A model generated the notes under the pieces. It had not been told where the DNA came from, made no database searches, and saw only the letters and a program-made list of their open reading frames with translations. Positions 20,802-32,240 of a stretch of DNA of 64,000 bases are shown one piece after another. Source of the DNA: Peromyscus leucopus (lineage: Eukaryota > Chordata > Mammalia > Rodentia > Cricetidae); assembly GCF_004664715.2 (NCBI RefSeq), contig NC_051075.1:89441709-89505708 (forward strand), given 5' to 3'. A program made the position numbers and the translations under genes. Within the stretch, counting starts at the first letter, position 1, and each line of letters opens with the position of its first letter.

Positions 20802-23615
20802 GTTTGCAAGCATATATTGAGAATTTTTGTATCTATGTTCATAAGGGAAATTGGCCTATAATTTGTTTTTTTGTTGGGTCTTTATGCAGTTTAGGTATCA
20901 GGGTAACTATGGCCCCCTAAAAAAATTGGACAATGTTCCTTCTGTCTCAATTTGTGCAATACTTTGAGTAGTATTGGCATTAAGTCTTCATTGAAAGTCT
21001 GGTAGAATTCTGCACTAAAACCATCAGGACCTGGGAGTTTTTTTTGGTTGCTAGACTTTTAATTACCGCCTCTATTTCACTAGGATTTATGTGTTTGTTT
21101 AAATTGCCCATCAGATATTGATTTAACTTTGTTAGGTGTTATCTATTGAGAAAATTATCCATTTCTTTTCGATTTTCCAATTTGGAGGAGTATAGGCTTT
21201 TAAAGCATGCTCTTGTGATTCTCTGGATTCCTTTGGGTCTGTTGCCATGTCCCCCCTTTCCTCTCTAATTTTGTTAATTTGGATCTTGTTGAGAGTTTTC
21301 AACAAGCAGTGTTTGTTTGTTGATTCTTGTTATTTTATTGTTGTGGTGTGGTCCCCCCCTTTTGTTTGATTTACTGGTCTGAGACTATTTATTCTTTGTG
21401 TTTTCTTGGATGCGGTTAACCTCTTCAGGTTGAAGTTTTCCTTCTAGTGCCTTCTCTAGGGCTTAATTTGTAGATAGGTACTGCTTAAATTTATTTTTAT
21501 CATGGAATGTCTTTCTTTCTTCATCTATTATGATGGAAAGTTTTGCTGAGAATATAAGTCTGGATTGGCATCTGTGGTCTCTTAGAGTTTGTGGAATATT
21601 TGTTCATGTCCTTCTGGTTTTTAGAGCCTGCATTGGAAAGTCAGGTGTTATTCTAACAGGTCTGACTTTATATATTATTTGGTCTTTCCCCCTTGCAGCT
21701 TTTAAGGTTTTTCTTTGTTGTATACATTTATTGTTTTGATTACTATGTGCCATGTGAAATTTACTGATCCAGTCTCTTTGGTGTTCTGCATACTTCTTTA
21801 GGTCGGGGAAATTTTCTTCTGTGATTTTGTTGAGAGAATTTCCCGTGCCTTTGACCTTGGATTAATCTCCCCCCTCTATTCTTATTATTATTCTATTATT
21901 ATTCTTATATTCAGTCTTTTCATAGTGTCCAAGATTTATTGGATGTTTTCTCCCTGGATTTTTTTTTTGATTTAACATTTTTCATGACTGAAGTATCCAT
22001 TTCTTCTATCTCATCTCTAGTGACTGATATTACTTCTTTCATCTCTTGTATTCAGTTGGAAAAGTTTGCCTCTGAGTTTCCTGTTTGAGTTCCTAAATTT
22101 TTCATTCCTGGTTTCCCACAATTTGGGTTTTCTTTATTGATTCTATTTCTAGTTGTAAATCTTGAACTATTTCCTTCCTTTTATTCCATTGCTTGTGTTT
22201 TCATAGGTTCCTTTAATAGATTTATTCATTCCTTATTTAAAGACCTCCAACACATTCATAAAGGCTATTTGGAAGTCCTTGTCTTGTGCTTCAGCTACAT
22301 TGCATTTCTTAGGGTCTACTGTAGTAGGGTTGCTGATCCCTAGTGGAGCCACATTTTCTTTGCTGTATTGATCGTGATTTTACAGTGACATCTAGGCATC
22401 TGGGTTTGGGATGACTGTAATTCTAGGTGCTGATATCTGGTCTTGTCCTTGTTCGGTGGGGACTCCATTCTTTGGTTTTTGTTTTTCTCTCTCTGTTTTT
22501 AAGGAGAATATGGTGGCTGTTGACTGTCTGATCTGGAATAGGTCTGAGATCCTGCCAGGTGTGGTCACTGAGGGTTCCAGAAAGAATATGTTTCTTGGTG
22601 TTGGTAGCTGGCAGGGATGGAGATGGGCTAGAAGGGGTGGGGGAAGCTGAAGGGGTCCACTGGAGGGAGGAAAGTAGGGTGTGTCACCCAGATCTGCTTA
22701 TTCCCCTGTGAATTGGGGCAGAGAGGTAGAGAAGCCTCAGCAGGTGGTCTGCTAAAGAGCTGGGTATGAGACTGGGGGATTGGATTTGGAGGAGATGGGG
22801 GACAGTGAAACTCTGAAGATCACCTACCCACTTCCCTGGCTGATGTTTTTCTGTCAGCTTAGTGACTGCACATGAATCTACTGACATTTTAATTATTGTC
22901 TGTGGCCCCATGGCCCCACAGTCAGCACCCCGCTGGCCACTCAGGCTGTGGCCTGGCAGGGCTTCCAATCTTGTGGTCCTGGCTCTGCCATGGCTGTGAT
23001 ATACAGGTTTAAATGAAGTCTCTATTCTATTTATCAATGAGACTTAGGAGTCAAAGGCTGGGGTGATAACCTGCTAGTTCAGAGAGGTTGAGTAGCAACT
23101 AGCTGACCTTGCTTTTTGGCTGAGGACACCACAAGATTCATGTCTCTTCCATCATCCCAGGATGAAAAGGAAGTGCCAAACTCAAGTCTCCATCTGTTCC
23201 TTCCCGTGTATCTTTTCTACCCAATTGCTGACTTCTCTGTGGCCAATTCTGGTCAGCTAGTCACTGGCTCTGCCCCCTGATTCACGGTTTAACTTTATCG
23301 ACAAGTCTCAGGAGTGTCAGAGTGTGATCAAAATATCTCACAACACCTAGCTTCTCTGCTTGCCTGGCCAGCATGGCTGGCAGTTTCCCAGGGAGTGCTT
23401 GGGAAGTTGGTGGCTGAGGTAAAAGGGATGGGAGGCTGTATGGGAGGAATGAGTGGTGGTTCTCTGGAGATAGGGCCAGAGAGGAAGGAGAAGCCACAGC
23501 CAGTGGTCTTTTATGGAGGTGGGGATGGGACTTAGATTGGATTTGGAGGAGAAGAGGGAGAGTGAAGGTCTGAAGATAACGCCTGCTTCTTTGGCTGGTA
23601 TGACCAGCCATATTT

Positions 23616-23935
23616 CAGAGTTTTAAGTGTAAATTATGGCCTTGACTTTAATGAGTTTCATGAAAAATATGTTAGCCTGGTCCTAGAGGATTTTTTTTTT
23701 TTTTAGTGATCTTGTGTACAAGGTTAAAAAAAAGCTAGGATTAGAAATCAAGTAGATTTTCAGATGAGAGTTAGTCACCTCCATTGCCTTTGGGATAGAG
23801 TTCTTAAAACAAAGAGAAAAACAAAAACAACAAAACCCTTAGGATTCTTTGAACCATGTAAGAGTCTGTCTAGCAAGTTACAGAATTTTCCAATTTTTAA
23901 AAATGTGTGTCTTTATTGTGTACCACACAACTTAA
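23616..23935. other. Unannotated stretch
   Basis: Contains a poly-T run near 23691-23704. No repeat family or gene recognised. Confidence 0.35.
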
Positions 23936-24060
23936 ATATTGTTTGTTTGTTTGTTTTTACATCCCAATCAAAGTTTCCCCTCCCTCCTCTCCTCCCAGTC
24001 CCTCCCTCATACACCTTTTACTACGCCCTCTACTTTTCTACGTTTTGTCTCATTCACAAT
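23936..24060 (-). mobile_element. L1 3' UTR fragment, antisense
   Basis: The pyrimidine-rich 'acatcccaatcaaagtttcccc' followed by 'tcccagtccctccctc' is a characteristic antisense L1 3' UTR block of rodents. Confidence 0.6.
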
Positions 24061-24309
24061 ACCCCAAATGTATTGTGAAGGATAGAACCAGAAGACTGAC
24101 AGATAAGTGCCAGGCATGGTTCTTTTCTAACTGATTTTTCTCATATTAACTTTTTAGTGAGCACAAAATTTGCTTCTTTCTTTTAAATTAATTTTTTTCT
24201 AGTATACAAAATAGTAGGTCTCATGATCACACTTTTTTTGCTCCTGAAAACTCTTGACTCTTCACCCAGTATATGAGTCAAAGGTGGGAGAGTGTTTGCA
24301 TTTTAAATA
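24061..24309. other. Unannotated stretch
   Basis: No recognisable gene or repeat. Confidence 0.35.
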
Positions 24310-24515
24310 TTTTTCAAAAGATTTTATTTGTGTTTATATGTGTGGGTGTTTTGCCTGCCTGTGTGTCTGTGTACTACTTGTATGCAGTGCCTGTGGAGAA
24401 CAGAAGAGGGCCTCAGATCCCCTGAAGCTGGAGTTAAAGAGGGTTGGTTGTGTATGCTGGGCACTGAACCTGGGTCTTCTGCAAGAGCAGTGGGTGCTGA
24501 AGCCATCTCTCTAGT
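24310..24515 (-). mobile_element. B2/B3 SINE
   Basis: Antisense B2 ending 'gaagccatctctctagt', with 'actgaacctgggtcttctgcaagagcag' (in part) and an antisense T/A-rich tail at the left. The frames at 24254-24629 translate this SINE. Confidence 0.85.
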
Positions 24516-24872
24516 ATCCTCATTTTGAATTTCCAAAGCTAATTCTGAGCACTGTGCTTTGCTTCTGTCTGCCCTTCCTCCTGTGCCCTCAGGACTGCCT
24601 AACCTTGAAAGCTTCAGCCACCCACTCACTCAGATCTTGGGAGATTAAGGTAGATGATGCATAACAACAAGAAAGAGGTAAACATTTGTTTCCATTTTGT
24701 TTCACAGGCTTGTGTGTTTCTGGCTCTGGAGACACAAACTTGTCAGTCTAGGGCAAAGGTGAAGTAGAAACCAGGGGGGTGGGGGTGGGGGATCATGCAA
24801 TCTCCCTGAAAGTATAGTTAGGGATTATCTTTAAATAATGCAAATATTTGGACCTTATCATTTAGCATCATA

Positions 24873-24876
<4 letters not shown>
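24516..24876. other. Unannotated stretch with G-rich run
   Basis: No gene or repeat family recognised. A run of 16 G broken by two T at 24774-24791 stands out. Confidence 0.35.

Positions 24877-24925
<49 letters not shown>
24877..24925. repeat. (TG)n microsatellite
   Basis: About 24 uninterrupted TG units. Confidence 0.98.
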
Positions 24926-24927
<2 letters not shown>

Positions 24928-26514
24928 ATTCACATATGCTCACACGTTCACACACTACCTTTCCTCCACTTAGGCTCTGAACTGTTAGAGAGTTTATGTG
25001 GCCAGGTTAGCTATAAGGTTCTGACTAAACCAATATGATGGGGCTTCCTTAGGATAGTTGAGAGGCCTTCCTACTAACAAAGGGATTGAGGGGTTTACTG
25101 CGGAGTCACGTGATTCAGGTGGCTGGACTTCCAGAACTGTTAACTGTAATTCAGGAGGCACACACGTTGGGTCATTATCCCGTGAAACTCTCTCCTTGTC
25201 AGATGAGCTGTCTAGGCTCTGGGGCATTCGCTCTCACATTAGTCCAAGTGTGAGCAATTAAAGGAAAAGTTTTAGCAGGGCTCACCAGAGTGAGGCCCTC
25301 TGTGGGTAGATGGAGGCTGCATGAAGCAAGGGATAGCAAGGGAGCCTGCTTTCTATCTGGTGTCTGCAGCCAGCCTGGCCTAGGAGAGCAATTAAATGAC
25401 CCGACAGAGGTGTTCTAACACTTAACCAGAATCTAGATGGGGCTGTGTGCTCCTGTGGAATCCTCGTGCATGTTCCCCCTTGGTTAAGACAGCCTGCCAT
25501 GCCTCTCTCTTTCTAAGCAATTCCATGAGGCAGTGGGTTGAAGCTCGGTATTGATTCTTACACAGTCCAGCCAGCCTCCCAGCTGCCCTGACCAGCCGGC
25601 GCCTGTGTCCAGAGCCCCAGAAGCAGGGTGGACAATTGTGCCTTGGTATTCTTCAGGCAGGGCTCTTGTTCATACTGACATTGTCCAGTGCTGTTCAAGG
25701 AATGTGGAGTGAGGGGAAAAAACGTCCCCTAAGCAGGAGCTTGGCATTAAGGGAGGAGTGAGTGGAGGCAGGAACGGCAGCCATCCTATCCAGGGGTAAA
25801 TGAATGTAGGATTTATTTGAGCCGTTTGTACTCCCACTTGTGTACATGATTTTCTGTCACGTTGAAAGAAACAGGGGCTCATTAATTCCAGCAACCAGAA
25901 GCTTCTTGACTTCGAATCAGGATCCACAGAGCCCCTGTCTATTTACTGATGGTCTTTCGTCTCTTATTTCTGACAATGTATCCTTGTGTATGATAAGATA
26001 CACATCCATGATGCATGTGTTTATGTATTTAAAATGATAACTTGGTGTGTTTATGTGGTTTATGCTACATGCGGCATTTAAAGTAGAATTCATTTCATCG
26101 ACATACTATAATGCCCCCCTAATATTCTCATTATTGATTTTAGCATTTCAGAAGTATTATTCATGGTGACACCTACGGGGAAACAGATTTCAGCTCTATC
26201 AATAGATATTATTATAATATAAAAAACATTAATATTTGATGGTGACATACGTATGACACAAAGGCAATAAACTCATTAATAAGCACACACATGTCATTAA
26301 CGAAGTGTTCCAAGATGGCAGCTGTGATTTCCAGCCTTGCTCCTGTCTGTTGTTTATTTACCAGATGTATTTGCCCACTGTTCACCAAAACTCTTCTCAA
26401 TTAACAAGGCTGATCTTCCTTTAAGGTAACATAGATCTTAGAAATAATTATAATGACGATATCAGTGTCCAATCCATAGGATTTCTAAAAAATATCTATC
26501 AAAATGTAGCAATG

Positions 26515-26516
<2 letters not shown>
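24926..26516. other. 1.6 kb repeat-poor, no gene seen; possible conserved non-coding block
   Basis: No transposon recognised. The first part (24960-25780) is GC-balanced. The part at about 26080-26480 is AT-rich with motifs such as TTATTGATTTTAGC, GGTGACACCTA and CTCATTAATAAGC, a texture compatible with a conserved enhancer. Several short opposing frames (24994-26037) lack domain features. Confidence 0.3.

Positions 26517-26560
<44 letters not shown>
26517..26560. repeat. (TC)n microsatellite
   Basis: About 22 uninterrupted TC units, a mirror-symmetric polypyrimidine tract. Confidence 0.98.
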
Positions 26561-26563
<3 letters not shown>

Positions 26564-27374
26564 ATGTGTGTGTTGCTTGGCAACCAACATTGATCTGTTT
26601 CAAAAAAATCACATGACTTAGGAATTGCTGGTGGCAATATTACTCTGTCATTTTTCTTTCTCATACCAAGTTAATGAAGGCATTCCTAACTGCAGCGGCT
26701 GTTAATTGTCCTACTCTTCATTTGGGTTTAATTTCCATATATTCCATTCATTAAGAACAATTTGGTTAAAAGAGACAGTAGCCTAGGGAACATGGCTGGA
26801 GAAAGCCAAATGGGGACAAAATTTCTGGAGATAAAAGAGAGACATGACAGTTCATTTTTTATTCATGATTCATGAGGTCAGGCTTGCCTTTCCTAAACAC
26901 CAATCACAGCAGAAACTGAAGCCAGACAGCTTGTATTGTCCTCTCACCCAGACACTCTGTGACCAGAGCCAGGAGGCCAAGGGCATGTATGCCACCTGGA
27001 TCTTCCCACCGCTCCCAAATGTCCACTCCTGCTCACCTGCTTAGTCTCAGGCTTAAGTGTCAGCCTCCCACTGATGAGATGCTCTGCTCACTGCTGAAGT
27101 CCGCTCTGCAGCATCCCACACCCCTTACATGCTGCTTACAGAGCATCCGGTATTTTCTATTGCTGTCAGAGTTTTTGGTGGTTTATTTGTCTAATTCATT
27201 TTTGTTGTTGTTGTTGTTAGGATTGAAACATTGGCCATGGAGCACAGGACTTTGCTCAGCTTCAGAAATTGTTTTTATAAAGTGTTTTCCTGTAAAAAGT
27301 GTTGGCCTTTAAGAAACTGCACTTTGTCTGCAGGTAGACCACAGTGGCAGCATGGACACGAGGAGAAAATGGTT
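26561..27374. other. Unannotated stretch
   Basis: No repeat or gene recognised. Frames 26844-27044 and 26959-27312 overlap in different registers and lack any domain. Confidence 0.35.
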
Positions 27375-27640
27375 AAAAATATAGCAATTGATGGCTGCTA
27401 GGACAGGGGTGCCAATTTTCTCTATGAGGCTCTTGGTAGGTCTACAACATTCCAGATAAGGCCCCCACATCCAAGGGTGTATGGGCAACATGGATTGATG
27501 GTTTTATATTTTCTTAAAGAGGACACAAAGTTGGGTGGGTAGGAAAGGCGGGGGTGGGGGGAGATCTGGGAGGAGTGGCAGAGGGGCCTGATCACAATAT
27601 ATTTCATAATTCTCAAAAAACTCGTACAAAATGAGGACAC
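27375..27640 (+). mobile_element. L1 3' UTR fragment, sense
   Basis: Contains the L1 3' UTR phrases 'ctctatgaggctcttggtaggtc', 'aaagttgggtgggtagg', 'gatctgggaggag' and 'gatcacaatatat', ending in an A-rich tail (in parts). One of only two L1 pieces on the plus strand here. Confidence 0.7.
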
Positions 27641-28517
27641 TCCCACGCACTTCATGAGTAAATCTGAAACAGCTTCCTTTCCAAATCCTTTGCCTTGAAT
27701 CTACAGTAGTCTGGTGATTTTGAGAGGCGTTGAGCCCTCTCCCTGATCTAATGTGTTCCGAACGTCCCCTTCCCTCTCTACTGTGTCCTCACCATTATGA
27801 GTCACTGCTCCCCTGCCTCTCCCATCCTACCCTGGTGACAGTTTAACCAAGCAGAGGCTTCACACACCCTTTACAGCCCAATACCTGACCCCTCCCTCTC
27901 TCTAAAATTATAGCTTGGAGTGGCCATTTTCAAGGCAAAAGGTCATTCCATCCCCATCTCTTTGGAGTCAATGTGCATGCACCTTCTAACCTCTGCCTTG
28001 GAGAGACAAGGCTGTTTGGGCTACAATCCCCTCTTCACTGCACATGGTCCATATTTTATATTTAGTGTGGCGGTCAAATTCAGGAAAGCAATTTCTCCTA
28101 GAACCACGAGTTCCAATAACCTACCATCTTCTATCGGCGTGTGTTGGGGGGTGGGCAGTAATGGGTTTATGGGAAGTGCCTGCTGGCCTGTCTGTTCCAA
28201 GGAGGGGATTATTCCTGTCAATCTACATGTTTTAGAATTGGTGGGCTCCCACTGCTTATTATTCAGTAAGCCTTTATTAGATTGTCTCCAAGCACAAAGC
28301 CCCAAGTAGAACACCCTTCTGGGCAGGCGGCAGGCTGGATCAATATCGCTAGGCATTACAAATCTTGGATAAAATAATGCTTCGTTTTCATGTTGGCTCC
28401 AGGAGTCCAGGAGGCAATGCTGTCCGAGGAAGGAGATAGACACAGAGACACTCGTGCAGTCAGAATCTACTGAGGGTAGAATTCATGGTGGAGATGGGTG
28501 TTTTTTGAAATAAGGGC
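27641..28517. other. Unannotated stretch with open frames on both strands
   Basis: No repeat recognised. A plus frame (27920-28309, 129 codons) and a minus frame (28021-28443, 140 codons) overlap. Neither shows a domain, signal peptide, membrane segment or low-complexity coding pattern. I cannot assign a function and consider them chance. Confidence 0.3.
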
Positions 28518-28930
28518 TGTACTGGCTGGTTTTGTGTGTCAACTTGATACAAGCTAGAGTCATCAGAGGAAGGAGCCTCAGTTGAGGAAATGCCTCAGTG
28601 AGAGCCAGCTGTAAGGCATTTTCTCATTTAGTGGTCAGTGGATGAGGGTCCAGCTCATGGTGGGCAGTGCCATCCCTGGGCTGCTGGTCCTGGGTTCTAT
28701 AAGAAGAGGGACTGAGCAAGCCATGGGAAGGAAACCAGTAAGCAGCTTCCCCTCCATGGCCTCTGCATCAGCTCCTGCTTCTGGGATCCTGCCCTGTTAG
28801 AGTTCCTGTCCTGATTTTCTTCAGTGATGGACAGCAATGTGGAAGTGTAAGCCTAATAAACCCTTTCTTTCCTGACTTGCTTTTTGGTCATGGTGCTTTT
28901 GTCACAGCAATAGAAACCCTAACCAAGACA
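28518..28930 (+). mobile_element. MaLR-like solo LTR
   Basis: Bounded by TGTACTGG and CCAAGACA, 413 bp, same family as 6599-7007. Landmarks are 'gtgtcaacttgata', 'ggcattttctca', 'ggtcctgggttctataagaag', 'agcaagccatggga' and AATAAA near 28856. Flanking 5-mers AGGGC and AGGGT fit a decayed 5-bp duplication. Confidence 0.8.
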
Positions 28931-28937
28931 AGGGTAA

Positions 28938-29085
28938 TTTTTTTTTGAAACATGGTCTCACTGTAGCCATGGCTGTCTTGAAATTCCCTGTGTAGACCAA
29001 GCTGGCCTTGAACTCATATAGGGATCCACCTTTCTCTGCCTTGAAAGTTTGGGGATTAAGGGTGTACACTACCATACCTGTCCTG
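28938..29085 (-). mobile_element. B1 SINE
   Basis: Antisense B1 with T-rich tail remnant at 28938-28946, 'gtagaccaagctggccttgaactca' (in part) and 'ggattaagggtgtaca'. It lies only a few bases after the LTR at 28518. Confidence 0.8.
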
Positions 29086-30119
29086 GTGAAGTTATATTTA
29101 AGATAATATTTTACTTTTGTTCAGCAGTTAAAGCTATAAAGAATAATACTATTGAGCCACAGAAACTCATTGATGTTGTTTGTTAACTCGAAACGAAGTA
29201 GCAAAGGAAGAAGGCATGGTTTTAAAAATGACCAGGGTGGATGGAATTTTATCTGTTGCTACATGAGGGTATGGAATGAAATTAGGTGAACTCAAATTCA
29301 GAAGCCATGTGACCCCCAGGGCCTTTGCTATCACCGGCCGCTCTGCCCCTGGAGGCCAAAGTGCCCTAAGAAGATGCAGCAGGTGAGGAGGTTGTGTGCA
29401 GGCCGTCTATTGTCAGCCTTGATGGTTTCTCAGGCGCAGAGCAAGTATGCTAGGCTTGTGTTAAAAGTTCCTTATCTGGTTTCCTTGCTTATTGGGCTGG
29501 GATGGAGCAGACTCCTGGCAGGAGCCTCTTGACACTTCAGTGATGCTAAACCTGCCTCTCTAAAATGCTACCACATGTAAAGACAGATGTGTCACATAAA
29601 ACCATACAGTCACAAAACTGTCCCCAGCTGTCATTGTACCTGAGAGGAGAAGCTTCAGTGGAGAACTGCCTTTATCAGGCAGGTCTGTGGACATGTCTGT
29701 GGGGACTGTCTTGCTTGGTCAAAACCCCAGGAGGGTGACACTACTCCTCAGGCAAGCACGTTGAAAGCTGAGTACCTCCCTGGCCCCATTACTGGTATCA
29801 TCTTGATTCTTACTATGTATTATTGATTTAGGCATTCTTATAATATTGCCTCCAAAAATCTCTTGAGAACAAATATGATTATTACCTAGTTTCTTTGCAA
29901 TCCAGAAAGTGAGAATAAGAAATGAATGCTTATTGACTATTTCATGTGCCAGACATAGGGATTAGAATTTCCATAAATTTATTCTTGAGTCTTTAAATAA
30001 GGCACATGTTGCTGGTAATTTACCCAGATAAGTTTATACATAAATTCAAATATGATCTTGTGTTGGGGCTCAGAAAGTTGCAGATTCCTAAGTTGGATTT
30101 TTATAAAAAGAGACAGGCA
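29086..30119. other. Mostly unannotated; weak MIR-like head at 29925-29990
   Basis: Only 'gcttattgactatttcatgtgcc', which resembles the MIR/L2 opening, is recognisable. No gene seen. Confidence 0.35.
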
Positions 30120-30310
30120 GGGGTGGAGAGATGGCTCAGCAGTTGAGTGTATACTGCTATTGAAGAAGACTGGAGTTCGGTCCCTAGCACCCAAGTCAGA
30201 GAGCCTGTAACTTCAGCTATAGGGGGATCTGACACTTCTGGCTTCCAAGGGCACTTGTACTCAAGTTCACATCTTTCCCCCACATGCACATAATTAAAAA
30301 TAAAATTTAT
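30120..30310 (+). mobile_element. B2 SINE
   Basis: 'gggtggagagatggctcagc' opens a full-length B2 ending in an AATTAAAAATAAAATTTATC tail. The AAAAAGAGA just left of it (30102-30113) recurs right of the tail, a plausible target duplication. Frames 29979-30289 translate it. Confidence 0.85.
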
Positions 30311-30394
30311 CTTAAAAAAGAGATAAACAACTAGGCCAACTCTGGGTATTTGCTTCTCTCGGTCCTTCCTGAACAGTCAGAAGCAATCACCACA

Positions 30395-30500
30395 TTCCTA
30401 TGGGTCCTTCTAAGGCTCTGTAAGGTCAAATGATTTGCTTAAGGTCATAAATCTAGTGTGTGGAAGAACCTGGTTTCAGGTAACAGGTCTGCTTCACTTG
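30395..30500 (+). repeat. MIR SINE fragment
   Basis: The MIR core is visible: 'aaggtcaaatgatttgcttaaggtcat', 'agtgtgtgg', 'cctggtttcagg' and 'aggtctgct' (in parts), in the right order. Confidence 0.7.
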
Positions 30501-31841
30501 TGTTTTTACTTCTGTGGGGGCCCTTCAGTAAGAACAAACAACACTCCTATGAGGACCTTCTCTGTATCCTGAAGAGGCATTTGCCTCTTGCCTGCCTCAA
30601 TGCATTCAGCTCTGAAGATATTTGACCCTGAGAACAGCTGACAGATGGCAATGTGAGGACTAATGAGCTGGAGATTGATAATATTGCTCTCTAGCTAAGA
30701 GAGCTGGGTTGTCTGAAGTCTCCATGACTCCTGAGGTGAGAATTCATGGTATTTCACAAGGGACCCTGCTGTTCACAGGCAGTGACTGTAACAAGTTCTA
30801 CAAGTAGGGAGAGTGAGCATCTGTGGCCACGAGCTGATCATGGAGTTTCCCTTCATCCTCTGAGCTCTTCGAATGGATTCATTTAGTATCTTGCTTATTC
30901 TTGTTTCTCAAGAAATCCTTCTTAAAGTGCAAAGACATTGTGCAAAGTTGGGGTGATTTTCATAGGCTTATCATGAGGAGTTAGGGACCAGTAGATACCC
31001 GGACTTGCTGTCAAGCCAGCTTGGCCTACTTGTTGAGTTCCAGGCCAGGAACTCAGAAGAACAAGACGTGCCTCAAAGAACAAATGGATTTTGTTCTCCA
31101 CTCAGAAAATGTTCTAAAAGATGTGTTGATCCTAAGCTAAAGCCTCCAAATCTATTTCATCTCTTTCATCCTTGAATTATGCATATCCCTTATCCTGACT
31201 CTCTTTAGCAGAAGTGACAATGTTACCCATTGATCTAGACTACTAATACCTCACAACTTGAAATGTTTGGGGTTTCGTAAATGAAAAGTCACCCCAAGCT
31301 GCTCTTGGGTTACATTATGTATGATATTAACAATTATAGACAAAGTAATTTTTTCTTGTTAAGTAAAGTAGAAATAGAGAGCTGGGAGAATTTTCAATTG
31401 GAATGATGAAGGCAATCGAGGTGGAATGAAAACTTAGCTTCAAATGAGCAAGAGTCTAATAGGTAGGATAAGAAGTACAGGAATGTGGAACAGGAGGAAT
31501 TTCTCTTTAGAAATCAGTCAAGCAGGTGCATGGGAATGCTTCTTGGTGCTCTCTTGCCAGGGTCTATAGACAAGAGGACTTCCTTGAGTCTGATCCAGCA
31601 ACTCTTTGCCTCCATAGGGCATGAGCAGCATTTCTGCAGTTAACAAGTCTTTGTAGTTCAAAGAGAAATTGATATCTGCTGATTGCCTTGTGCTGAACTA
31701 AACTTACAAGAGTGCATTAAAAATCCTTTGTGAGGGAGGTTGAAAACATTACAAAAATGCATGGGCATCTTGGGCATTAATATTTGATTCAATATCTTTT
31801 AGTTGTGTATGGCATATTTTGATGGAGGAGGCGTGTGTAGG
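30501..31841. other. Unannotated stretch with small B3 piece
   Basis: At about 31000-31090 'ccagcttggcctacttgttgagttccaggcc' (in part) is a B3 SINE fragment in plus direction. The rest, 1.2 kb, shows no repeat or gene. Confidence 0.4.
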
Positions 31842-31938
31842 TATAAATACAAATTGGAGAGCCACCAGGCCAGAACAAGCTTGTCAGGTGACTCCTGTTG
31901 GCAGCATCCACTAGACCCCATCCCTCCTTTGGGTAAGT
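31842..31938 (+). promoter_or_regulatory. Candidate TATA promoter, short first exon and splice donor
   Basis: TATAAATA stands at 31842-31849. About 30 bases downstream (near 31872) would be the start of a 61-base unit that ends in GG followed by GTAAGT at 31933-31938, a near-ideal 5' splice site. The unit has no ATG, so it would be a 5' UTR exon. It directly abuts antisense L1 3' UTR sequence. This arrangement can arise by chance and no downstream exon was identified, so it is only a candidate. Confidence 0.25.
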
Positions 31939-32240
31939 TTTATATTATCATATATTAATTATACATAATAATGGGTTTCATTATGACATTTCATGCATGT
32001 ATCTAATGTATTTTGACTGTATTCATTCCCCATTACTCTCTCTTGTTCCCGGCCCATTCTCTCTGATGCCCCGCCCCCTCTTCCCATCTAGTCCTCCTTC
32101 TATTTTCAAGTCCTGTGTTTCTTTTGAATGGGTTTGATAGGGCTGCTTACAGGGGCCTGGGTGAGGAGTTATTTACAGAAGCACGTCCACCTTACCGGTG
32201 GCTACACCACTGTGGAAAATCTCTCCCCTCCCCCTAGCCA
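31939..32240 (-). mobile_element. L1 (Lx-type) 3' UTR, antisense
   Basis: Shows 'catttcatgcatgtatctaatgtattttgactgtattcattccccattactctctcttgtt' in pieces, 'gttgcttacagg'-like text at 32142 and 'gtggctacaccactg' at 32199, all antisense L1 3' UTR landmarks of rodents. Similarity fades beyond about 32240. Confidence 0.7.

Larger units (their letters stand above)
14831..23615 (-). mobile_element. Near full-length L1, antisense, with three nested insertions
   Basis: Read on the minus strand, the order from right to left is 5' UTR with two similar monomer-like blocks (about 23350-23600 and 22560-22870), ORF1 (about 22400-21500), ORF2 (about 21300-15900) and an Lx-type 3' UTR (15560-14831). Recognisable remnants include the ORF1 coiled-coil region near 22000-22250 and an ORF2 C-terminal peptide at 17413-17598 with 'NIKYLRVTLTK'. 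Removing the B1 (16463-16614), the solo LTR (18032-18477) and the MaLR provirus (18636-20801) leaves about 6 kb, close to a whole L1. Part of the ORF2 endonuclease end seems missing near 21300-21500. Frames are broken throughout, so it is dead. A segment at about 22880-23340 between the 5' monomers resembles a repeat I remember from hamster sequences. Confidence 0.75.
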
